From positions 1 through 5,767 of the forward strand of contig JAHJOS010000041.1 in assembly GCA_018820005.1 (NCBI GenBank): a stretch of DNA of 5,767 bases. The letters are read 5' to 3'. The notes beneath the pieces are model-generated. The model was not told where the DNA came from and did not search any database. It saw only the letters and a list, made by a program, of their open reading frames with translations. Made by a program: the position numbers and the translations under genes. This document shows, piece by piece, positions 1 to 5,767 of the stretch. Numbering within the stretch: the stretch's first letter is position 1; every line of letters starts with the position of its first letter. This DNA is from Alphaproteobacteria bacterium (GTDB taxonomy: Bacteria; Pseudomonadota; Alphaproteobacteria; Rhizobiales; Devosiaceae).

Positions 1-1
1 C

Positions 2-1192
2 CTGCTCGAAGAGCCGCACCGGCAGATCCTCATCCATCGCCAGACCCTGGCCAACGCCATGCGGTTCACCACGACCGAATTGGCCGAGCTCGAGGGCCGC
101 ATTGCCAAGGCGCATGAGGCGGCGCTCGATATCGAATTGCGGCTGTTTGCCAGCCTGCGCGGCGCAGTGCTGGGCCAGACCCAAACCCTGCGCACCCTTG
201 CCGATGCACTGGCCGAATTGGACGTGACCGCGGCTCTGGCGCATCTGGCGGCAACGCGCAGCTATACCCGCCCCGAAATCGATAATTCCCTGGCCTTTGA
301 AATCATCGGTGGCCGTCATCCGGTGGTCGAAGACATGGTGATGGCGGCCGGCCAGAGCTTTGTTGCCAATGATGCCGATCTCTCCGGCGACGAAGCCAGC
401 GGCGGCGGTCGGCTCTGGCTGGTGACCGGCCCCAATATGGGCGGTAAATCCACCTTTCTGCGCCAGAATGCACTCATCGCCATCCTGGCGCAGATGGGCA
501 GCTTCGTGCCGGCCAGCAAGGCCCATATCGGCGTGGTTGACCGGGTGTTCTCCCGCGTCGGCGCCAGTGACGACATTGCCCATGGCCGCTCCACCTTCAT
601 GGTCGAAATGGTTGAAACCGCAGCCATTCTCAACCGCGCCACGCGACGCTCGCTGGTGGTGCTCGACGAGATCGGCCGTGGCACCGCGACCTTTGACGGC
701 CTCTCGATTGCCTGGGCCGCTGTGGAAGCCCTGCACGACACCACCGGTTGCCGCGCCCTGTTCGCCACCCATTTCCATGAGCTGACCAGCCTGGCGCGGA
801 CCCTCGCCCGCGTTTCCAATGTCACTATGAAGGTGCGCGAATGGGAGGGCGAGATGGTGTTCCTGCACGAAGTGGGCCCCGGCGCCGCCGACCGCTCCTA
901 TGGCATCCAGGTGGCGCGCCTTGCCGGCCTGCCCGAGTCCGTGCTCGCTCGCGCCCGTCAGGTGCTCACCGTGCTCGAACAGCGCTCCACTGGAACCGCC
1001 TCTTCCAGCCAGAAAGCCAGCGTGCTAGACGATCTACCTCTGTTTGCGCACCAACCGCCGCCCAAGCCGGTGCAGAACGACCCCGTATTGACAGCGCTGG
1101 ACGCGGTTCGCCCGGACGAGATGACCCCAAAGCAAGCGATCGAAGCGCTCTACGAACTAAAGAAAATCCGCGATGACGCTCGCCGAAGCTGA
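2..1192 (+). CDS. mutS: DNA mismatch repair protein MutS, 3' part (5' end outside window)
   Basis: MutS binds mismatched or looped bases as a dimer and uses ATP to recruit MutL and start strand-directed repair. The last 396 codons are visible; the family is usually about 850-910 residues, so the mismatch-binding N-terminal domain lies upstream. The frame is open from base 2, and the conserved RQTLANA stretch precedes the Met at 59, so that Met is internal. ATPase landmarks in order: Walker A GPNMGGKST (428-454), signature STFMVEM (590-610), Walker B ending LDEIGRGT (662-685), and ATHFHELT with the switch histidine (764-787). A linker carries DLPLF (1031-1045), which resembles a beta-clamp-binding motif (inference). 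The C-terminal helix MTPKQAIEALYELKKI (1121-1168) matches the family's tetramerisation tail. All ATPase motifs are intact. Codon use shifts in the last ~65 codons: three CTA codons appear there and none earlier. The 3' end overlaps glnD by 20 bases. Confidence 0.97.
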   Translation: MLEEPHRQILIHRQTLANAMRFTTTELAELEGRIAKAHEAALDIELRLFASLRGAVLGQTQTLRTLADALAELDVTAALAHLAATRSYTRPEIDNSLAFEIIGGRHPVVEDMVMAAGQSFVANDADLSGDEASGGGRLWLVTGPNMGGKSTFLRQNALIAILAQMGSFVPASKAHIGVVDRVFSRVGASDDIAHGRSTFMVEMVETAAILNRATRRSLVVLDEIGRGTATFDGLSIAWAAVEALHDTTGCRALFATHFHELTSLARTLARVSNVTMKVREWEGEMVFLHEVGPGAADRSYGIQVARLAGLPESVLARARQVLTVLEQRSTGTASSSQKASVLDDLPLFAHQPPPKPVQNDPVLTALDAVRPDEMTPKQAIEALYELKKIRDDARRS

Positions 1193-3968
1193 CGCTAAAC
1201 CGCGAAAATCGCTGTTCGTCCTCAAGTCCGCCGAGACCATTGTCGGTGAACTGGACCTTGCGATCGGCGATAATGCGCCCAAATCCAGTGCCGCCCGCGC
1301 GGCCGTGCTCGCCCATATCCGCCAGACCCTGACCGAGGCTCGCAAGAGCGCCGAGGCCGAACTGCTTGTCTCGGGCAAGGGCCAGCGCTGCGCGCAGAAC
1401 CTGAGCAATGCTCAGGACGAGATCATTACGGCGGTGCATATGTTTGCCACCCGCCGCGTCTATCCGGTCGACAATCCCTCCGGCGCTGAAGCCATCGCCC
1501 TGTCGGCCGTGGGTGGCTATGGCCGGGGCACACTGGCTCCGGGCAGCGACATTGATCTGCTGTTCATCCTGCCCTACAAGCAGACGCCCTGGGGCGAGCA
1601 GGTCACCGAATATATCCTCTATATGCTCTGGGACCTCGGCCAGAAGGTCGGCCACGCCGTGCGCTCGGTGGATGAGTGTATCCGCATGGCCCGCGCCGAC
1701 ATGACGGTGCGTACGGCGACGCTCGAAGCGCGCTTCGTCACCGGTGACAAGACGCTGTTTGGCCAGCTGGTGCAGCGCTTTGAAACCGAGATCATGCCGC
1801 GCACCGGGCCCGAGTTCATCGCCGCCAAGATGGGCGAACGCGACGAACGCCACAAGGCCATGGGCAATACCCGCTATGTGGTTGAGCCCAATATCAAGGA
1901 CGGCAAGGGCGGCCTGCGCGACCTCAATACGCTGTTCTGGATCGGCAAATATTTCTACCAGGTCAAGACCAGCCACGAACTGGTCGGCAAGGGCGTTTTG
2001 AGCGCCGCCGAATATCGCTTGTTCTTCCGCGCCGAGGATTTCCTTTGGGCCGTGCGCTGCCATCTCCACTTCGTCACCGGCCGCGCCGAGGAAAAGCTGA
2101 CCTTTGACGTGCAGCCTGAACTGGCCCAGCGCATGGGCTATGCCCAGCGCGTTGGCATGCTGGGCGTCGAGCGCTTCATGAAGCGTTATTTCCTGGTGGC
2201 CAAGGATGTGGGCGACCTCACCCGCATCATCTGCGCGAGTCTCGAATTCAACCACGCCAAGGATATGGATCTGGTGGGGCGCGTGCTGGCACCATTCCGC
2301 CCCGGCAAATCCAAGATCCGGGGCGAGACCGATTTCGTGCTCGATACCGGCCGGCTCAATATCGCTGGCCCCGATGTCTTCGAAAACGACCCGGTCAATC
2401 TGATCCGCATGTTCCTGGTGGCCGGGCGCGAACAGCTGCTGTTCCATCCCGACGCCATCAAGCACATTTCGCGTTCGTTGCGTCTGATCGACAACAAATT
2501 GCGCAACGATCCCAAGGCCAATGAGCACTTCCTGACCATTCTGACGGCACCGCAATCGGTCGAGCGCATCCTGCGCCAGATGAACGAGAGTGGCGTTCTG
2601 GGCAAGTTCGTGCCCGAATTCGGCAAGATCGTCGCGCTGATGCAGTTCAACATGTACCACCACTATACGGTGGACGAGCATCTGATCCGCTCGGTGGGCG
2701 TGATGGCCGACATCGCCAATGGTGGCCTGCGTGATCAACTCCCGCTGACCCATGAACTGCTGCCCCAGCTCAATGACCCCCGCCTGCTCTATGTGGCGCT
2801 CTTCCTGCATGACATCGCCAAGGGCCGTCCCGAGGATCATTCCATTGCCGGCGCGCGTATCGCCAAAAAGCTCTGTCCGCGTTTTGGGCTGTCGGCTGCC
2901 GAGACCGATACTGTCGCCTGGCTGATCGAATATCACCTGCTCATGAGCGAGATCGCCCAGGCCCGCGATATCCAGGACCCCGAGACCGCCAAGGCCTTTG
3001 CCGATGTGGTGCAGTCACCCCAACGCTTGGCGCTGCTGATGATCCTGACCGCCTGCGATATTCGCGCCGTCGGCCCCGGCGTTTGGACCGGCTGGAAGGG
3101 CAGCCTGCTGCGCGCCCTCTATTACGCCACCGAGCCGCTGCTGTCGGGCGGCCATAGCCAGGTGACCCAGTCCGACCGCATCGGCGCCGCGCGTCTGAGC
3201 CTGGCGCAGTCGCTCTCGGCCTGGCCGCAGACCGAAATCGACGCCTATCTGGCCCGCCATTATGACCACTATTGGCTGCGCGCCGAACCCGAACTGCAGC
3301 TCGAACATGCCCGGATGATCCGTCAGGCCGACCAGGCGGGCGAAGCTTTCGCTGGCTCGATCCGCATCAAGGCCTTCGAGAGCATCACCGAGGTCAGCTT
3401 TTATACCCCCGACCACCCGCGCCTGCTTTCCTTGATCGCCGGCGCCTGCACCATGCAGGATGCCTCCATCATCGGGGCGCAGATCTTTTCGACCCGCGAC
3501 GGGCGCGCCATCGACACCTTCCGCCTGCGCCGGGCCTTTACCAGTGACGAAGACGAAAAGGTCCGTGCCACCCGCATCATCGATACCGTCAAGCAATTGC
3601 TGCAGGGCAAGCGCCAGGTGCAGATCGACCAGGGCAAGGACAGCCGCCACAATCGGCGCCTGAAACCCTTCTCGCTGCCCACCCAGGTGTCGGTTTCCAA
3701 TGCACTCAGTGAAAAGTTCACCGTCATCGAAGTCTCGGGTCTCGATCGCACCGGCCTGTTGCATGCCCTGACCCACGAGATCGCCGATCTCAACCTGACC
3801 ATTGGTTCAGCTCATATCGGCACCTATGGCGAAAAGGCCGTCGACGTCTTTTACGTCACCGATCTGACGGGCCAGAAGATCATGGCCAAGCCGCGCCAAC
3901 GCAAGATTCACGATGCGCTCATGGGCGTGTTCCACCCGCGCGCCGACCACAAAGCCAACAATGGCTAG
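1173..3968 (+). CDS. glnD: Bifunctional PII uridylyltransferase / uridylyl-removing enzyme
   Basis: GlnD is the cytosolic glutamine sensor of the nitrogen regulatory cascade. It adds UMP to PII proteins (GlnB/GlnK) when glutamine is low and removes it when glutamine is high. The 931-residue product is complete; the family runs about 890-950. Domains in order: an N-terminal helical lead; nucleotidyltransferase with GGYGRG (114-119) and GSDIDLL (124-130), where D126 and D128 are the expected metal ligands; the GlnD-specific motif EPNIKDGKGGLRDL (238-251); an HD hydrolase domain with H503, H546-D547 and H556; and two ACT domains (about 738-815 and 849-925) that would bind glutamine. Both active sites look intact. 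The start at 1173 gives the expected length but has no good Shine-Dalgarno sequence, and it lies inside the end of mutS, so translational coupling is likely (inference). TTA, CTA and TCA codons are nearly absent: I found only TCA, at 3015 and 3807. murJ follows after 30 bases. Confidence 0.97.
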   Translation: MTLAEADAKPRKSLFVLKSAETIVGELDLAIGDNAPKSSAARAAVLAHIRQTLTEARKSAEAELLVSGKGQRCAQNLSNAQDEIITAVHMFATRRVYPVDNPSGAEAIALSAVGGYGRGTLAPGSDIDLLFILPYKQTPWGEQVTEYILYMLWDLGQKVGHAVRSVDECIRMARADMTVRTATLEARFVTGDKTLFGQLVQRFETEIMPRTGPEFIAAKMGERDERHKAMGNTRYVVEPNIKDGKGGLRDLNTLFWIGKYFYQVKTSHELVGKGVLSAAEYRLFFRAEDFLWAVRCHLHFVTGRAEEKLTFDVQPELAQRMGYAQRVGMLGVERFMKRYFLVAKDVGDLTRIICASLEFNHAKDMDLVGRVLAPFRPGKSKIRGETDFVLDTGRLNIAGPDVFENDPVNLIRMFLVAGREQLLFHPDAIKHISRSLRLIDNKLRNDPKANEHFLTILTAPQSVERILRQMNESGVLGKFVPEFGKIVALMQFNMYHHYTVDEHLIRSVGVMADIANGGLRDQLPLTHELLPQLNDPRLLYVALFLHDIAKGRPEDHSIAGARIAKKLCPRFGLSAAETDTVAWLIEYHLLMSEIAQARDIQDPETAKAFADVVQSPQRLALLMILTACDIRAVGPGVWTGWKGSLLRALYYATEPLLSGGHSQVTQSDRIGAARLSLAQSLSAWPQTEIDAYLARHYDHYWLRAEPELQLEHARMIRQADQAGEAFAGSIRIKAFESITEVSFYTPDHPRLLSLIAGACTMQDASIIGAQIFSTRDGRAIDTFRLRRAFTSDEDEKVRATRIIDTVKQLLQGKRQVQIDQGKDSRHNRRLKPFSLPTQVSVSNALSEKFTVIEVSGLDRTGLLHALTHEIADLNLTIGSAHIGTYGEKAVDVFYVTDLTGQKIMAKPRQRKIHDALMGVFHPRADHKANNG

Positions 3969-3985
3969 CCCGGACGCTCTCGGGC
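3968..3985 (+). other. Small GC hairpin at the glnD-murJ junction
   Basis: GCCCG (3968-3972) can pair with CGGGC (3981-3985) across an 8-base loop, starting on the last base of the glnD stop codon. No T-run follows and murJ starts 13 bases later, so this does not look like an intrinsic terminator. It may be a minor mRNA structure or chance in GC-rich DNA. The rest of the 30-base gap shows no promoter and no clear Shine-Dalgarno sequence for murJ. Confidence 0.2.
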
Positions 3986-3998
3986 ATCGGTCTCACCC

Positions 3999-5558
3999 AT
4001 GAGCCTCTACCGCAATTTCCTGTCGGTCGGCGGCCTGACCCTGCTGTCGCGCATTGCCGGCTTTGCCCGCGACGCGCTGATGGCTGCGGTCCTCGGCATC
4101 GGGCCAGCGGCGGACGCCTTCAACGCCGCCTTCCGCTTTCCCAATCTGTTCCGGCGCCTGTTTGCCGAGGGCGCGTTCAACACCGCCTTCGTGCCTATGT
4201 TCTCCACCGCGCTCGAAACCCAGGGCGAGGATCAGGCCAAGCTCCTTGCCAGCCGCATCATGAGCTGGCTGGTGGCGGCCATCCTCGTGGTCACCATTCT
4301 GGCCGAAATCTTCATGGAACCCATCATGCGGGTCTTCGTGCCGGGTTTCGCTGATCCGGAAAAATTCGCGCTGACGGTGTTTCTCACCCGCATCATGTTC
4401 CCCTATCTGGCCTGCATGTCGCTGATGGCCGCCTATGGCGCGATCCTGAACACGCTTGGGCGCTTCTTCGCCGCCGCCTTTGCGCCGGTGATCCTCAATA
4501 TCGTCAACATCGCTGCGCTGGTGCCGCTGGCCATTTTTGTGCTCGAGGACAAGGCCGATGCGGCCTTCTGGGTCGCCATTGCCACGATGCTGGGAGGCAT
4601 TGCCCAGCTGGCGCTGGTCTATTGGGCCGTGCGCCGCTCCGGCTTTGTGCCGCGCCTGACCATTCCCTGGCCCAATGCCGAAGTCCGCCGCTTCTGGCTC
4701 CTCGCCATCCCCGCCATCCTCGCTGGCGGCATCACCCAGATCAATATCGTGGTCGGCACCATCATTGCCTCGACGGCCGCTGATGCCATTTCCATTCTGG
4801 CCTATGCCGATCGCCTCTATCAATTGCCGCTCGGCATCATTGGCATCGCCATCGGCACGGTGCTGCTGCCCGAGCTCAGCCGTCATCTGAGCGCTGGTCG
4901 CAACGCCGAGGCCAAGGCCAGCCAGGACCAGTCCCTGCTGCTGGCCATGCTGTTGTCGATGCCGGCGGCGGCGGCGCTGGCATCGCTCGCCTTGCCAATC
5001 GTGCGCGTGCTGTTCGAGCGTGGCGCCTTCGATGCCAATGCCACCGTCCATGTTGCTGAAGCGCTGGTGGGCTATGCTTGGGGCCTGCCCGCCTTTGTGC
5101 TGATCCGGGTGCTGCAGCCAGGCTTCTTCTCGCGCAAGGACACCATCACGCCAACCGTCTTTGCCGGCATTTCGGTTGTCGCCAATATCGGCCTGTCGTT
5201 GCTGCTCTTTCCGAGCCTGCAGCATGTCGGCATTGCCTTGGCCACCACGCTCTCGTCCTGGCTCAATGCGACCATGCTGGCGATCTTTCTGGCCCGGCGG
5301 GGCTATTTCGACCTGCCCGCTGCATCACTGCGGCGGCATCTGCTGACCATTGCCAGCAGCCTCGTCATGGCTGGCGTTCTCTACCTCATGGCCCTGCGGG
5401 CAACGGCGATCTTTGCGTCGGGCGCCTCCTTTCTCATCCAGGCCGGCGCCCTGTTTGCCATCTGCGTGTTCGGCACCATTGTCTATTTCACTCTGGTCCA
5501 TATTTCCGGCGCCCAGCCACTGGGCATGCTCTGGCGCCGGCTGCGCCGCCGCAGCTGA
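3999..5558 (+). CDS. murJ: Lipid II flippase MurJ (MviN family)
   Basis: MurJ is an inner-membrane transporter of the MOP superfamily that flips the peptidoglycan precursor lipid II to the periplasmic face. The product is 519 residues, close to the family's usual ~510-530, and is hydrophobic throughout, consistent with 14 membrane helices (count expected from the family, not predicted here). The N-terminus has the MviN signature: LSRIAGFARD (16-25), the acidic D39, and FPNLFRRLFAEGAF (47-60). R18, R24, D39 and R52 fall at the same numbers as the functionally important residues I recall for E. coli MurJ, which supports the start at 3999. Also conserved are TRIMFPYL (130-137), the GAILNTLGRF stretch after it, and YADR (269-272), whose R272 should correspond to E. 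coli R270. The protein ends in a short basic tail (RRLRRRS). No strong ribosome-binding site precedes the ATG, so it is probably translated from the glnD transcript. No truncation or frameshift is seen. Confidence 0.97.
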   Translation: MSLYRNFLSVGGLTLLSRIAGFARDALMAAVLGIGPAADAFNAAFRFPNLFRRLFAEGAFNTAFVPMFSTALETQGEDQAKLLASRIMSWLVAAILVVTILAEIFMEPIMRVFVPGFADPEKFALTVFLTRIMFPYLACMSLMAAYGAILNTLGRFFAAAFAPVILNIVNIAALVPLAIFVLEDKADAAFWVAIATMLGGIAQLALVYWAVRRSGFVPRLTIPWPNAEVRRFWLLAIPAILAGGITQINIVVGTIIASTAADAISILAYADRLYQLPLGIIGIAIGTVLLPELSRHLSAGRNAEAKASQDQSLLLAMLLSMPAAAALASLALPIVRVLFERGAFDANATVHVAEALVGYAWGLPAFVLIRVLQPGFFSRKDTITPTVFAGISVVANIGLSLLLFPSLQHVGIALATTLSSWLNATMLAIFLARRGYFDLPAASLRRHLLTIASSLVMAGVLYLMALRATAIFASGASFLIQAGALFAICVFGTIVYFTLVHISGAQPLGMLWRRLRRRS

Positions 5559-5559
5559 C

Positions 5560-5587
5560 TTGCGTCCGCCCCGCTCGCGGGTGTAAT
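5560..5587 (+). promoter_or_regulatory. Weak candidate sigma-70-type promoter for trpS
   Basis: In the 64-base gap after murJ, TGTAAT (5582-5587) matches five of six bases of the -10 consensus. It lies 16 bases downstream of TTGCGT (5560-5565), which matches only the TTG of the -35 consensus. The implied transcript would start near 5594, leaving a leader of about 30 bases before the ATG at 5623. The match is modest and could be chance; trpS may simply be read through from murJ. A short inverted repeat, CCCG/CGGG (5570-5573 and 5578-5581), lies inside the spacer. Confidence 0.22.
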
Positions 5588-5622
5588 TCGGCAGGCCGCT
5601 AAACCTGATGGGTATTTCTTTT

Positions 5623-5767
5623 ATGGCTTTTACTCCCCGCGTCTTTTCGGGCATCAAGCCCTCGGGCGATCTGCATCTGGGCAATTACCTGGGCGCCATT
5701 CGGCGCTTCGTGCCCCCTGCAGGAGACGCACGAGACCATCTATTGCGTGGTCGATATGCACGCCATC
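5623..5767 (+). CDS. trpS: Tryptophanyl-tRNA synthetase, 5' end, with apparent frameshift (3' end outside window)
   Basis: TrpS is the class I aminoacyl-tRNA synthetase that charges tRNA-Trp in the cytosol. From the ATG at 5623 the product begins MAFTPRVFSGIKPSG and reaches the HIGH-type motif HLGN at residues 18-21 (5674-5685), then NYLGAIRRFV. This is the TrpS N-terminus. After V30 the frame reads PPAGDARDH, unlike the family. In the +1 frame, from 5717, it reads LQETHETIYCVVDMHAI to the last base, the expected TrpS continuation. The break falls at five C (5713-5717), where four would keep the frame. No stop codon is met before the window ends. An in-frame ATG at 5608 would add MGISF; neither start has a convincing Shine-Dalgarno sequence, and family similarity begins near residue 3 of the shorter form. 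GIKPSG has Lys where many TrpS proteins have Gln (GIQPSG). Identity is firm; whether the frameshift is real is not known. Confidence 0.9.
   Translation, partial: MAFTPRVFSGIKPSGDLHLGNYLGAIRRFVPPAGDARDHLLRGRYARH

Noticed and set aside
59..61. ATG at 59 as the start of a separate short mutS-like gene
   Set aside because: The same frame is open back to the window edge and encodes conserved MutS residues before this Met, so it is an internal codon of mutS.
966..2936. A 656-codon open frame on the - strand opposite glnD and the end of mutS
   Set aside because: It lies in the antisense register in which stop codons can only occur opposite in-frame TTA, CTA or TCA codons of glnD, and these are nearly absent here. 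The translation is rich in His, Gln, Gly and Asp with no recognisable domain, and the + strand gene is unmistakable. It is a codon-bias shadow.
3015..3776. A 253-codon open frame on the - strand opposite the 3' part of glnD
   Set aside because: This is a continuation of the same antisense shadow, ended by the in-frame TCA codon of glnD at 3015. There is no independent evidence of a gene.
3993..5225. A 410-codon open frame on the - strand opposite murJ
   Set aside because: It has the same antisense register as the glnD case, again kept open by lack of TTA/CTA/TCA codons in murJ. The product is a low-complexity Gly/Gln/His/Glu-rich sequence without a family resemblance.
5570..5581. Possible intrinsic terminator after murJ (CCCG/CGGG stem)
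   Set aside because: The stem is only four base pairs with a four-base loop, and no T-run follows, so it does not meet the usual pattern of an intrinsic terminator.
5559..5622. Possible T-box or trp leader/attenuator before trpS
   Set aside because: The gap is only 64 bases, too short for a T-box leader. It has no run of Trp codons in a leader peptide and no terminator/antiterminator pair.

Overview
The window is GC-rich chromosomal DNA. It carries four housekeeping genes on the + strand in close order: mutS (3' part only), glnD, murJ and trpS (5' end only). Codons ending in G or C dominate. The protein sequences, together with the order mutS-glnD-murJ-trpS, point to an alphaproteobacterium of the Hyphomicrobiales (Rhizobiales). 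A Devosia-like relative is my best guess from memory of the families, not a database result.

Layout: positions 2-1192 encode the last 396 residues of the mismatch-repair ATPase MutS, with its ATPase domain and C-terminal tail intact. glnD (1173-3968) starts inside the end of mutS with a 20-base overlap in another frame. It encodes the complete 931-residue bifunctional PII uridylyltransferase / uridylyl-removing enzyme. After a 30-base gap, murJ (3999-5558) encodes a complete 519-residue lipid II flippase. After a further 64 bases, which hold a weak candidate promoter, trpS begins at 5623 (or in frame at 5608) and runs off the window.

The overlap and the short gap suggest that mutS, glnD and murJ are co-transcribed, although their roles differ: DNA repair, nitrogen signalling and cell-wall precursor export. 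trpS may also be read from upstream or may have its own promoter.

I see no mobile element, CRISPR array, RNA gene, toxin-antitoxin pair or defence system, and nothing that looks like a new biological system. The most notable anomaly is in trpS. The reading frame is broken after about 31 codons at a run of five C (5713-5717), and removing one C restores a normal tryptophanyl-tRNA synthetase frame to the end of the window. Because trpS is normally essential, a sequencing or assembly error is the simplest explanation. A second, smaller signal is an abrupt relaxation of codon usage in the last ~65 codons of mutS.
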